From Anabaena sp. PCC 7108 (GTDB lineage: Bacteria; Cyanobacteriota; Cyanobacteriia; Cyanobacteriales; Nostocaceae), in assembly GCF_000332135.1 (NCBI RefSeq), contig NZ_KB235896.1:3543727-3607726 (forward strand): a DNA stretch of 64,000 bases, in the 5' to 3' direction. Shown piece after piece: positions 1 through 8,868 of this stretch. How positions within the stretch are numbered: position 1 is the stretch's first letter; every line of letters begins with the position of its first letter. A model generated the notes under the pieces. It ran no database searches and was not told the origin of the DNA. It saw only the letters and a list, made by a program, of their open reading frames with translations. Both the position numbers and the translations under genes were made by a program.

Positions 1-1587
1 AACACCATCGGGTGCTGTAATAGCAGGCTGATTACGAATCACTGGTGTTGCCAGTCTGTTTCCTGCTGTATCGAATAGGATAGGAGTACCACCTAAAGAG
101 GTGAATGTCTCAGCCACAGGTGGCGTTACTCCAAATGCTGGTGTTTGTTGATAATATGCAGCCCCTACACCCTGACCGTTAGCAGATTGATTGTGTCCAA
201 AGGAAGCTGAACTATTGGTGGCAAATTGATATGTGGTATTAAATCCAACATTAACATATTTGATGATGGATGGGTCTGGTCCGCCTACGGAGTTACGTTT
301 GCCGATTGCTAGGTATGCCGTGCCAGAACCACTGGCTTGTAAAAACTCAAATGGGTCGGCATTCAAGTTATTACTTGTACTAGAGCTAATGAGATTGCTT
401 GTAAAGCTAGGAGCTGCGAACAAAAACATATCCAAGTCGCTTTGGGAACCTGCACCGCCAGTGCTGGCAGAGGCAAAGGGCTGATCCCATTGCAGAACAG
501 GTGTAAATTGACCGTTGTTGAGAGTAACTGCCTGGAAAGTATTTACTGTCCCACTGGGATCGAAATCATGAAAGGTATAGGATCGTCCGCCAGCAGTGAT
601 AACAGTACTGGGTCTGAACACGCTTTCATAGGATTGACGGGCTTGATTACCTGCTGAAGAAAAATAGGCAACGCCAGTTGATGCCACTTGATCTACTGCT
701 TGGGTGACAATACCATCTTGGAAAAATGGTTCGTTGAAATAGAATACATCATCAACAATCACACTTGCCCCTGCGCCACCATTAGCTACTGGTTTGGCCA
801 GATTCAAAATGCCATTGGCAAAACCAGCTTGTCCACCAACGAAGGCAGTATTAAAAGCAAGTGTCGCTCCTGGGGCTACGTCAGCGACAATCTGCAACAT
901 TGCCCGACCTTCGTCACTACCACCTGAACCTAAATCTTGCAGTACAATTACTCCTGATGGCAAATCCCCAGAAGTAACATCAGCAGCAGCACCACCTAAG
1001 TTATTGTAACTATCCGAGAGAACACCAATGGTGATACCTGCTCCATTCACACCATATAGTGAGCGAGCAATGTCTGAACGTTGAGCGGTGTCGCCCTGAC
1101 TGGTAACGGAACCAACATTTGTTACAAATCCATCAGACGGACTGCTGACTAAATCGACATTTGTGCTTGGCTTGTAAACGGGACGAACTAAACGCAAGCT
1201 TGATAATGCAGCTACTTTATCCAGTTCTGATATGGGAATCAACCCTGAAACTACACGACCAAAAGCAGAAGTCTGTTGTAGTCCTAGTGCTTGTAAGTCA
1301 GACAATAATTGAGCAGGGTCACTATCTGCTGTCGCTTCAATGGCAATATTATCACCGATTATCTGTAGTGATGAATCATTAGCAACAAGACCACCAGTTG
1401 AGCTATTTACCGGGGAAGATGACGGATCAATTCCTGTGAATAGGGTAGCCAGATCCGAGCTAAGTTTTGCTAGTAGTCCATCTGTCAGAGCAAATAAGTT
1501 ATACAAGTTTTGCTGTGCTAGTGGAATTACTGATAAGGTGTTTTCGTCATTGGTCAAATCGGGCAATGGGTTGATGTTGCTATCCAT
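1..1587 (-). CDS. Subtilase/sedolisin-like serine protease, paralogue A (3' end outside window)
   Basis: The reading frame starts at the ATG complementary to 1585-1587 and stays open for 529 codons to the left edge, so the C-terminus is missing. It is a near copy of the protease gene at 2027-5368: it begins MDSNINPLPDLTNDE, lacks five residues near position 15 relative to that copy (a 15-bp in-frame deletion), and retains the Asp-bearing GVLSDSYN motif, the DEGRAML motif and an APGATLAFNTAF segment. The catalytic Ser motif and any Calx-beta repeats would lie beyond the edge. No signal peptide is visible. By family, a secreted or surface protease; substrate unknown. No frameshift or stop was seen in the visible part, so I treat it as intact. 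Confidence 0.8.
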   Translation of the reverse strand, partial: MDSNINPLPDLTNDENTLSVIPLAQQNLYNLFALTDGLLAKLSSDLATLFTGIDPSSSPVNSSTGGLVANDSSLQIIGDNIAIEATADSDPAQLLSDLQALGLQQTSAFGRVVSGLIPISELDKVAALSSLRLVRPVYKPSTNVDLVSSPSDGFVTNVGSVTSQGDTAQRSDIARSLYGVNGAGITIGVLSDSYNNLGGAAADVTSGDLPSGVIVLQDLGSGGSDEGRAMLQIVADVAPGATLAFNTAFVGGQAGFANGILNLAKPVANGGAGASVIVDDVFYFNEPFFQDGIVTQAVDQVASTGVAYFSSAGNQARQSYESVFRPSTVITAGGRSYTFHDFDPSGTVNTFQAVTLNNGQFTPVLQWDQPFASASTGGAGSQSDLDMFLFAAPSFTSNLISSSTSNNLNADPFEFLQASGSGTAYLAIGKRNSVGGPDPSIIKYVNVGFNTTYQFATNSSASFGHNQSANGQGVGAAYYQQTPAFGVTPPVAETFTSLGGTPILFDTAGNRLATPVIRNQPAITAPDGV

Positions 1588-1856
1588 ATAATTGATTAAT
1601 TGGGTAAATGGTTGTCGAAAAAGTCAAATTGCAATCAACTAGTGTTAAGACGTTAGGAGGGAAGAAATCCTGAATAGTCAGCTTTGTTAGCCTTTTTTAA
1701 CACTATTAATCATGTTTTATTTATGTATGCTGCTACTTCTAATTCATCATAATCACAAACATATTTATGAGTAAATACAGAAAGTTCAGGCATTAATACA
1801 TATATGTATATAAAATTAATATCAATAACAAATTTCAACACAAGGTTAAAATTTAG

Positions 1857-1961
1857 GGCGTTGCATAATTGCGGGATGATTTGAGAATCTGCATCAATAT
1901 ATAATCACCGCGTCTCCCTGTCTCCGCGTCAGCCTCAATCATCCCCTTATTCAGCAACGCC
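1857..1961. mobile_element. 105-bp MITE with terminal inverted repeats and 8-bp target duplication
   Basis: The insert begins GGCGTTGC and ends GCAACGCC, with about 25-bp imperfect inverted ends that both reach a GATGATT or AATCATC core. It is flanked on both sides by AAATTTAG (1849-1856 and 1962-1969). The homologous site upstream of the NB-ARC gene, near 5813-5826, is uninterrupted and has a single AAATTTAG, so it serves as the empty site. No ORF inside; it would need a transposase in trans. Confidence 0.85.
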
Positions 1962-1981
1962 AAATTTAGCTATGAATAATA

Positions 1982-2009
1982 GGGTGCAGGAATTTCTTCA
2001 CCTACACCC
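1982..2009 (-). terminator. Candidate hairpin terminator of protease copy B
   Basis: GGGTGCAGG at 1982-1990 pairs with CCTACACCC at 2001-2009 (nine pairs, one G-U type), placed 17 bases after the protease stop codon in the minus direction. The following tract is only weakly T-rich, so the call is modest. Confidence 0.4.
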
Positions 2010-2026
2010 CGTTTCCGGTTAACAGA

Positions 2027-5000
2027 CTACACAACCAAACTCAAATCGTTAGAGAGTCCAGCAGTTTGAAACAAAGAATCACTACCAAATAGGCTAGACG
2101 GCGTTAATACAGAGGAAAAATCATCATTAATGATAGTTCCAGTTTTAGCAGTCGTCGTCCCAATGCTATAACCAGTTCCGGCAACTATTCTGATAGCCAC
2201 GGTTTCATTACTTTCAATGACAGAGTCTGCGGTGGGGTCAATAATCAGATTGGCTGTATTTGCACCAGCAGCAAAAATAATGCTACCAGTTGTTGAGGCA
2301 AAACTTGTTGCACCAGTTTGGGTATAGTCGGTGTTGAAGATGGCTGTACCCCCAACTGCATAGTTCGTGGTTAGGGAATTGGTAGTGTCTCCTGTGCGGG
2401 TGAAGGTATAAACCAGATTGGTGGTTCCATCTTCAGTGACACTAATAGGATCTAAGGCTAAGGTGACTGATGTCGGCAAAAAATCATTATCAGCGATAGT
2501 GGCAGTAGCAGTGCCGGAACCACTAATACTGTAGCCAGTAGGAGCAGTAATAGTAGCAATGATGGTTTCATTAGGATCAACAACTGCATCATCAATGGTT
2601 GGTAAGGTGATGGTAGTTGTGGCTGCACCTGCGGCAAAGGTAGCTGTTCCGGCACCAGAGTCGGTATAGTCGGAACCAAATGTGGCTGTGCCACCAAGAC
2701 TATAACTGACATTTAAAGCTGCTGTCAGATCGCCTGTACGAGTGATAGTAAATAGGCTGCTAACTGTCCCTGTTTCTGTACCATCTGTGGTTTTAGCGAT
2801 GGACACCGTAGATGGTACAGCCAAATCATCGTTGATAATAGTTCCAAAAATAGCAGTCGTGTTGCTAATGTCATAACCAGTTCCTCTGATTAGTCTGACA
2901 GCAACTGTTTCATTACTTTCAATGGTGGTGTCTGCGGTGGGGTCAATAATCAGATTGGCTGTATTTGCACCAGCAGCAAAAGTAATTCGCCCGATGTTTG
3001 ATGTGCCAATTGATCGGACAATTTGTCCACCAGTTTGGCTATAGTCGGTGTTGAGAGTGGCTGTACCACCAAGCACATAGTTCGCGGTTAGGGCATTGGT
3101 AGTGTCTCCTGTGCGGGTGAAGGTATAAACCAGGTTAGTTGTTCCATCTTCAGTGACACTCATGGGAGTTAACGCTAGGCTGATAACTGTCGCCAAAGAA
3201 TTATTATCAGCAATGGTAGCAGTAGCAGTGCCGGAACCACTAATACTGTAGCCAGTGGGAGCAGTAATAGTAGCAATGATGGTTTCATTAGGATCAACAA
3301 CTGCATCATCAATGGTTGCTAAGGTGATGGTAGTTGTCGCTGCACCTGCGGCAAAGGTAGCTATGCCAGCACCAGAGTCGGTATAGTCGGAACCAACAGT
3401 GGCTGTACCACCAAGACTATAACTGACATTTAAAGCTGCTGCGGTGTTTGTGCGTACTAGTGTAAAGACGCTGCCAACTGTACCTGATTCAGCCCCATCT
3501 GTAGTTTTGACGATCGCTATATTAGAAAGTGAAGCGATCGCCGCATCTACTTGAATTAATCCACTCCCGGTGAGAAAGTCATATCCAGGAGTATTCATGT
3601 CTAAGGCTGTATTCTTCAAGGCGTTGTAAATCTGGGTATTAGTTACGCCTGGAATTGCTTGACGGATTAAAGCTGCTGCTGCCGCCGCTGAGGGTGCTGC
3701 TGCTGATGTACCACTGAAATTGGGCTTACCATTGCCATCTCTATCATTTCCAAAGAATGTAGTATCAACACCATCGGGTGCTGTAATAGCAGGCTGATTA
3801 CGAATCACTGGTGTTGCCAGTCTGTTTCCTGCTGTATCGAATAGGATAGGAGTACCACCTAAAGAGGTGAATGTCTCAGCCACAGGTGGCGTTACTCCAA
3901 ATGCTGGTGTTTGTTGATAATATGCAGCCCCTACACCCTGACCATTAGCAGATATACTGTGTCCGTAGGAAGTTGAACTATTGGTGGCAAATTGATATGT
4001 GGTATTAAATCCAAAATCAACATATTTGATGATGGATGGGTCTGGTCCGCCTACTGTGTTACGTTTGCCGATTGCTAGGTATGCCGTGCCAGTTCCAGTG
4101 ATATCGGAAAACTCAAATGCATCGCCATTCAAGTTATTATTTGTACTAGAGCTAATGATACCGCTGGCAAGGTCAGGAGAACTGAACAAAAACAGATCCA
4201 AGTCACTTTGGGAACCTGCACCGCTGGTGCTGGCAGAGGCAAAGGGCTGATCCCATTGCAGAACAGGTGTAAATTCACCGTTGTTGAGAGTAACTGCCTG
4301 GAAAATATTTACTGTCCCACTGGGATCAAAATCTTGAAAGGTGTAGGCTTGTCCGCCAACAGTGGCAACAGTACTGGGTCTGAACACGCTTTCATAGGAT
4401 TGACGCGCTCCATTACCTGCCGCAGAAAAATAGGCAACGCCAGTTGATGCCACTTGATCTACTGCTTGGGTAACAATACCATCTTGGAAAAATGGCTCGG
4501 CGAAATAACCTATATCATCAACAATCACACTTGCCCCTGCCCCACCGTTAGCTACTGGTTTGGCCAGATTCAAAATTCCATTGGCAAAGCCCGTTTGTCC
4601 GCCAATGAAGGCAGTATTGAAAGCGAGTGTCGCTCCTGGGGCTATGTCATAAACAATCTGTAACATTGCCCGACCTTCGTCACTACCACCGATAGGTAAA
4701 TCTTTCAGTACAATTACTCCTGAGGGCAAATCCCCAGAAGCAACATCATCAGCAGCATTACGTAAGCTATTGTAACTATCCGAGAGAACGCCAATGGTGA
4801 TACCTGCTCCATTGACACCATATAGTGAACGAGCAATGTCTGAACGTTGAGCTGTGTCGCCTTGATTGGTAACGGAACCAACATTTGTTACAAATCCATC
4901 AGCAGAACTACTGGACAAATCAACATTTGTGATGGGCTTGTAAACGGGACGAACTAAACGCAAGCTGGATAATGCTGCTATATTACCCAGTTTTGATATG

Positions 5001-5368
5001 GGAATCACTCCCGAAATTACACGACCAAAAGCAGATGGATGTTGTAGTCCTAGTGCTTGTAAGTCAGACAATAATTTGGCTGGGTCACTATCCGCTGTGG
5101 CTTCAATGGCAACATTACCATCGATTATCTGTAGTGATGAATCATTAGCAACAAGACCACCAGTTGAGCTATTTACCTGGGAAGATGACGGATCAATTCC
5201 TGTAAAGAGGGTAGCCAGATCCGAGCTAAGTTTTGCTAGTGGTCCATCTGTCAGAGCAAATAAGTTATACAAGTTTTGCTGTGCTAGTGGAATTACTGAT
5301 GAGGTGTTTTCGACGTTGCTGAGTTCGTCATTGGTCAAATCGGGCAATGGGTTGATGTTGCTATCCAT
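2027..5368 (-). CDS. Subtilase/sedolisin-like serine protease with four Calx-beta domains, paralogue B
   Basis: A 1113-residue protein. The N-terminal half is a peptidase S8/S53-type fold: Asp in GVLSDSYN near residue 196, then GSDEGRAMLQ and DIAPGATLAF, SAAGNG near 320, and the nucleophile motif SGTSAAAPS near 553. The usual subtilisin His motif (HGT) is not visible; DEGRAM sits in that place, as in S53-like bacterial relatives, so the triad may be Glu/Asp/Ser. The C-terminal half has four Calx-beta domains (from about residue 620) in an A-B-A-B order, from duplication of a two-domain block, and these are known calcium-binding beta sandwiches. No classical signal peptide is visible. Divergent from the NB-ARC gene at 5827, with a 458-bp shared regulatory region. 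Secretion and calcium dependence are inferred from the family. Confidence 0.85.
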   Translation of the reverse strand: MDSNINPLPDLTNDELSNVENTSSVIPLAQQNLYNLFALTDGPLAKLSSDLATLFTGIDPSSSQVNSSTGGLVANDSSLQIIDGNVAIEATADSDPAKLLSDLQALGLQHPSAFGRVISGVIPISKLGNIAALSSLRLVRPVYKPITNVDLSSSSADGFVTNVGSVTNQGDTAQRSDIARSLYGVNGAGITIGVLSDSYNSLRNAADDVASGDLPSGVIVLKDLPIGGSDEGRAMLQIVYDIAPGATLAFNTAFIGGQTGFANGILNLAKPVANGGAGASVIVDDIGYFAEPFFQDGIVTQAVDQVASTGVAYFSAAGNGARQSYESVFRPSTVATVGGQAYTFQDFDPSGTVNIFQAVTLNNGEFTPVLQWDQPFASASTSGAGSQSDLDLFLFSSPDLASGIISSSTNNNLNGDAFEFSDITGTGTAYLAIGKRNTVGGPDPSIIKYVDFGFNTTYQFATNSSTSYGHSISANGQGVGAAYYQQTPAFGVTPPVAETFTSLGGTPILFDTAGNRLATPVIRNQPAITAPDGVDTTFFGNDRDGNGKPNFSGTSAAAPSAAAAAALIRQAIPGVTNTQIYNALKNTALDMNTPGYDFLTGSGLIQVDAAIASLSNIAIVKTTDGAESGTVGSVFTLVRTNTAAALNVSYSLGGTATVGSDYTDSGAGIATFAAGAATTTITLATIDDAVVDPNETIIATITAPTGYSISGSGTATATIADNNSLATVISLALTPMSVTEDGTTNLVYTFTRTGDTTNALTANYVLGGTATLNTDYSQTGGQIVRSIGTSNIGRITFAAGANTANLIIDPTADTTIESNETVAVRLIRGTGYDISNTTAIFGTIINDDLAVPSTVSIAKTTDGTETGTVSSLFTITRTGDLTAALNVSYSLGGTATFGSDYTDSGAGTATFAAGAATTTITLPTIDDAVVDPNETIIATITAPTGYSISGSGTATATIADNDFLPTSVTLALDPISVTEDGTTNLVYTFTRTGDTTNSLTTNYAVGGTAIFNTDYTQTGATSFASTTGSIIFAAGANTANLIIDPTADSVIESNETVAIRIVAGTGYSIGTTTAKTGTIINDDFSSVLTPSSLFGSDSLFQTAGLSNDLSLVV

Positions 5369-5487
5369 ATAATTGATTAATTGGGTAAATGGTTGTCTGA
5401 AATTTTTAGTTGTTACTCAGAGGATGTCTGAGAAGTCAAATTGCAATCAACTAATGTTGGTTTGATCAGTATTACCAACAGTCACTA

Positions 5488-5522
5488 ATGTCACAATTTT
5501 CGTTAACTTATTTTTGTGACAT
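5488..5522. promoter_or_regulatory. 9-bp inverted repeat in the divergent protease/NB-ARC promoter region
   Basis: ATGTCACAA (5488-5496) and TTGTGACAT (5514-5522) are perfect inverted copies separated by 17 bases. They lie between the protease start (5368) and the NB-ARC start (5827). I saw no equivalent in the region upstream of protease copy A (1588-1856). It may be a regulator binding dyad or a small hairpin; it is not an NtcA site (GTA-N8-TAC). The rest of 5369-5826 is AT-rich and carries no gene that I can see. Confidence 0.35.
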
Positions 5523-5826
5523 TCTACTGAATATAAATATGACGTAATACTGTACCGATGTCAACTCCAGATTCTGGATACAGATTTTTAATTTGGGTAC
5601 ATTTGACTAGAAGAAGTGACGGAAACAGCGCAAATCAGTAACTGGGTTGGGTGATCTCAGTCTGTAATTCCTACTTATCGTGTTTTATCTATGTATATGT
5701 AGGTAGATGATTCCTCGTCATCACAAACACATTTACGAGTCAAGATAGAAAGTTCAGGGACTAATACATATATATGTATAAAATTAATATCAATAATAGA
5801 TTTCAACACAGGGTTAAAATTTAGCT

Positions 5827-7122
5827 ATGAATAGTGAAGAAGCATTAAGCTTGGTATGTAAACTATTTACTACCAAATACGAGATGCCCTTGACTCCTCT
5901 TGAACAAGAGATTATTCGTCAAAGCTGGGAAGGTAGAGAATATAAAGATATGCAAATTGCTGGCTATTCTTCTGCTTATGTTAAGACTAATATTGCACCG
6001 GAGTTGTGGAAAAAAATTTCTAAAGTTTTAGGAGTGACAGTAGGAAAAAAGAATTTGCGGGTGGTGTTCCATAATTTACCATGGGAGAAGTTTTCAACTA
6101 AGTTAGAAACACGGAAGGAATTTGTTCACAATTGGCAAAATATGTCCGATTTAGAAATATTTGGACGTGATCAAGAATTGGCAACTTTGCAAAAGTGGAT
6201 TTTACAAGATGAATGTCGCTTGGTGGCAATTTCTGGAATGGCAGGAATTGGTAAAACCACATTAACTGGAAATCTTTTACAACGTTTAGCCAGTAATCAA
6301 GAGGTTAGATTTGCAAATATTATTTGGCTTTCACTGGAAAATGAACCGACATTAGAAAGTCTTTTGACAGAACTTATCGATTTGCTTGCACCTCAACAGT
6401 GTTTAGTTCCATCTATTGGAAATCTGATCTATCACTTGCGTTTACATCGCTACTTAATTATTTTTGATGCTGTAGAAAACATTTTTGCTAAAGCTAGTTT
6501 AGCTGGTAAGTATCGCCAGGGTTATGAATCCTATGGTAATTTGTTTAAACAAGTAAGTAAATCTCAACATCAAAGTTGTTTGTTATTAACAAGTATTGAG
6601 ATTCCTAGAGAAATTAGTGTTTTAGTAGGCAATAATAGTCCTGTCCGCTTATTAAAACTTCAAGGTTTAGCGATTCAGCCCGCTAAGGAAATATTTCGCA
6701 ATAGAGGATTAACAGAAGAAGGAAATTGGGAAAATATGATCAACTTATATCGCGGTAATCCTTTAGCATTAAAAATGTTAGCAATAATGATTTGGGAATT
6801 ATTTAATGGTAAAGTGGGAAATTTTTTAGCAGAAAATACCATATTTATTGGACAAATTTTAGATTTATTAGATAAGCAATTCGTGCGATTATCTAATCTA
6901 GAACTCCAACTAATATACTGGTTAGCCAATATAAAAGAACCAGTTAATTTCACTTACTTGTGTTTACATTTTGAGCCAAATATATCTAAGTCCGAAATCA
7001 TAACAGTTTTGGAGTCTTTAGTCATGCGATCGCTGATCGAAAAAAATCTTGAAAATGACGAATTTCTGTTTAGTCTTCAACCAGTAATTCAAAAGTATGT
7101 TCGGAATTATTATACTAAGTGA
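5827..7122 (+). CDS. Stand-alone NB-ARC (STAND) NTPase with vMAP-type N-terminal domain
   Basis: A 431-residue protein. Residues 1-85 resemble the winged-helix-like N-terminal domain that opens many cyanobacterial NB-ARC proteins (LTPLEQEIIRQSWEGREYKD followed by VKTNIAPELWKKIS). From about 115 comes an NB-ARC module: FGRDQELATLQKW, Walker A GMAGIGKTTL near 138, Walker B RYLIIFDAVEN near 215, and a GNPLALKMLA (GxP) motif near 318. It ends after a winged-helix segment (SLIEKNLENDEFLFSLQPVI). Relatives usually continue with WD40 or TPR sensor repeats, as the protein at 21560-25279 does; this one has none. STAND proteins are ATP-switched signalling hubs, often in defence or cell death. No effector domain is visible, so its output is unknown; it may act on a partner, or be a shortened relic. 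The next gene begins 260 bases downstream. Confidence 0.8.
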   Translation: MNSEEALSLVCKLFTTKYEMPLTPLEQEIIRQSWEGREYKDMQIAGYSSAYVKTNIAPELWKKISKVLGVTVGKKNLRVVFHNLPWEKFSTKLETRKEFVHNWQNMSDLEIFGRDQELATLQKWILQDECRLVAISGMAGIGKTTLTGNLLQRLASNQEVRFANIIWLSLENEPTLESLLTELIDLLAPQQCLVPSIGNLIYHLRLHRYLIIFDAVENIFAKASLAGKYRQGYESYGNLFKQVSKSQHQSCLLLTSIEIPREISVLVGNNSPVRLLKLQGLAIQPAKEIFRNRGLTEEGNWENMINLYRGNPLALKMLAIMIWELFNGKVGNFLAENTIFIGQILDLLDKQFVRLSNLELQLIYWLANIKEPVNFTYLCLHFEPNISKSEIITVLESLVMRSLIEKNLENDEFLFSLQPVIQKYVRNYYTK

Positions 7123-7382
7123 TATCACAGTCGGAAAGTCAATAAATCAGATATAAACAGGAGAATAGAAAATTTTTAACTTTTTCTTTGCTTACTGCTA
7201 TTTTCAGCTAAAAACCCATAACCCACGCCTGATTTGCCCAAAACATAGCATAATATTAAGTTTAAATATTCCTCGCCATCTAGCTTTCTTGACTATAAGG
7301 GAGAAATCCGCACCTTAAACAAGGCAAGCATCACGCTAGGATGTATTACAGTTAACGGCATAGTTTCAGGCGATCAGTTGCT

Positions 7383-8045
7383 ATGGACATTTCCCAGATC
7401 AACGCTGTTCAATCCCCTTATTACGGCGATAGTTCCTATCGGACACCTCCACCAGATTTACCTTCTCTACTTTTGAAGGAGCGAATTGTCTATCTAGGAA
7501 TGCCACTGGTTCCCTCTGTAACGGAATTAATCGTTGCCGAATTGCTTTATTTACAATCCGACGACCCCGAAAAACCCATTAAAATCTACATCAACTCTAC
7601 AGGAACTTCTGGTTACAGTGGCGAACCTATCGGTTTTGAAACCGAAGCCTTCGCTATCTATGACACTATGAAATACATTAAGCCACCTATCCACACCATC
7701 TGTATTGGTTCAGCGATGGGTATGGCTGCAATGCTTCTTAGTGCTGGTACACCAGGTTGCCGTGCTAGTTTACCCAATTCCAGCATCATCTTACATCAGC
7801 CCAAGAGCTACGCTCAAGGACAAGCAACCGATATTCAAATTCGGGCTAAGGAAGTTTTGGTCAACAAAGCGGCAATGGTTGATATTCTATCTGTCACCAC
7901 TAAACAGACAGCAGAAAAAATTAGCAAAGACATGGATCGTCTTCTCTACATGACACCCTACCAAGCCCAGGAATATGGTTTGATTGACCGAGTTTTTGAA
8001 AAAGAAGAACTCGCTAATCCCCCACTTCCTGCAAGTGTGCTTTAA
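7383..8045 (+). CDS. clpR: ClpR, non-catalytic ClpP-like subunit
   Basis: A 220-residue ClpP-fold protein directly upstream of a normal clpP. Compared with the neighbour at 8175-8768, the nucleophile region AASMGS is replaced by SAMGMAAM (Ser to Gly), and the aspartate region MDRDFFMS is MDRLLYMT (Asp to Leu); the His of LHQP is kept. Two of three triad residues are lost, which is the known signature of cyanobacterial and plastid ClpR. It also has the extra loop NSTGTSGYSGEPIGFETEA. In cyanobacteria ClpR forms a mixed heptameric ring with the adjacent ClpP and works with ClpC in cytoplasmic proteolysis. Likely the first gene of a clpR-clpP operon, with a 129-bp spacer containing heptamer repeats. 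Confidence 0.93.
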   Translation: MDISQINAVQSPYYGDSSYRTPPPDLPSLLLKERIVYLGMPLVPSVTELIVAELLYLQSDDPEKPIKIYINSTGTSGYSGEPIGFETEAFAIYDTMKYIKPPIHTICIGSAMGMAAMLLSAGTPGCRASLPNSSIILHQPKSYAQGQATDIQIRAKEVLVNKAAMVDILSVTTKQTAEKISKDMDRLLYMTPYQAQEYGLIDRVFEKEELANPPLPASVL

Positions 8046-8110
8046 AGAAGGTGACAGGTGACAGGTGACAGAAAGTAAGCGGCAAAAGTTTATTTTTCCT
8101 TTCTTCCGCT

Positions 8111-8157
8111 ATTACCAATTACCAATTACCCATTACCCATTACCCATTACCCAATTA
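8111..8157. repeat. Heptameric short tandem repeat (ACCAATT/ACCCATT)
   Basis: About six consecutive heptamers of the form ACCAATT or ACCCATT lie between clpR and clpP, preceded at 8051-8071 by a GTGACAG-type tandem repeat. Such repeats are typical of Nostocales intergenic DNA. They end just before the clpP ribosome-binding region (ACGGAG near 8160). Confidence 0.8.
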
Positions 8158-8174
8158 CAAACGGAGTACCGAAA

Positions 8175-8768
8175 ATGCCTATAGGCGTTCCTAAAGTTCC
8201 TTACCGGATGCCCGGAGGACAGTATACAGATTGGATTAGCATTTATGACCGTCTCTATCGGGAAAGAATTATTTTTCTGGGACGGGATGTTGATGATGAA
8301 ATTGCTAACCAAATTATTGCCGTCATGCTTTATTTGGATTCAGATGATCCAGGTAAGGATATTTATTTATACATCAATTCTCCTGGTGGCATGGTTACAT
8401 CTGGATTGGCAATTTATGACACCATGCAACACATTAAATCTGATGTTGTCACTATTTGTGTTGGGTTAGCAGCTTCAATGGGTTCGTTCTTGTTAGCCGC
8501 TGGAACTAAGGGCAAACGCATGGCTTTACCTCACTCCCGGATTATGATTCACCAACCTTCCGGTGGTACTCGCGGCCAAGCTTCTGATATCGAAATTGAA
8601 GCCAGGGAGATTCTACGGATTCGCCACCAACTCAATCAGATTTATGCTAATAATACTAGTCAAGCTTTAGCCAAAATTGAAAAAGACATGGATCGTGACT
8701 TTTTTATGTCTGCTCAAGAAGCTAAAGAATATGGCTTAATTGATCGTGTGATTGAAGAAAGGATGTAA
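8175..8768 (+). CDS. clpP: ATP-dependent Clp protease proteolytic subunit ClpP (ClpR partner)
   Basis: A 197-residue serine peptidase of family S14. The triad is intact: Ser in [10 protein letters not shown] near residue 101, His in [10 protein letters not shown] near 126, and Asp in MDRDFFMS near 175, close to standard ClpP length (about 195). The position directly behind clpR matches the cyanobacterial clpR-clpP3 arrangement, so this is probably the P3 paralogue. It supplies the active sites of a tetradecameric chamber loaded by a Clp ATPase. The ATG at 8175 is preceded by GGAG. The following 100 bases are AT-rich direct repeats (TTTTGAATTTT type) and then the J-domain gene. Confidence 0.95.
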   Translation: MPIGVPKVPYRMPGGQYTDWISIYDRLYRERIIFLGRDVDDEIANQIIAVMLYLDSDDPGKDIYLYINSPGGMVTSGLAIYDTMQHIKSDVVTICVGLAASMGSFLLAAGTKGKRMALPHSRIMIHQPSGGTRGQASDIEIEAREILRIRHQLNQIYANNTSQALAKIEKDMDRDFFMSAQEAKEYGLIDRVIEERM

Positions 8769-8868
8769 ATAGGGCAAAATTAATTCAAAATTTGAAGTTG
8801 AAAATTCAAAAGTAGGAATTCTTCATTTTGAATTTTTAATTTTGAATTTTGAATTGGAGTAAAGCGAA

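Larger units (their letters stand above)
1..1978. repeat. Left unit of a ~3.8-kb tandem duplication (right unit ends near 5833)
   Basis: Bases 1-1587 align with 3767-5368, and the upstream bases (about 1690-1856 and 1962-1978) align with about 5680-5833. Homology includes the ATGAATA that starts the divergent NB-ARC gene at 5827 and stops at 1978. From 1979 the sequence is the 3' flank of the second protease copy. The duplicated unit was therefore protease gene plus divergent promoter plus the first two codons of the neighbouring gene, joined head to tail. Seen directly by comparing the two stretches. Confidence 0.85.

Noticed and set aside
3999-5372. Plus-strand open frames inside the protease genes (also at 233-1591)
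   Set aside because: They lie antisense to the protease coding sequence and appear in both paralogues only because the gene is duplicated; no domain or ribosome site supports them.
8111-8157. Heptamer arrays taken as a possible CRISPR array
   Set aside because: Units are 7 bp with no unique spacers and no cas gene nearby; they are short tandem repeats.
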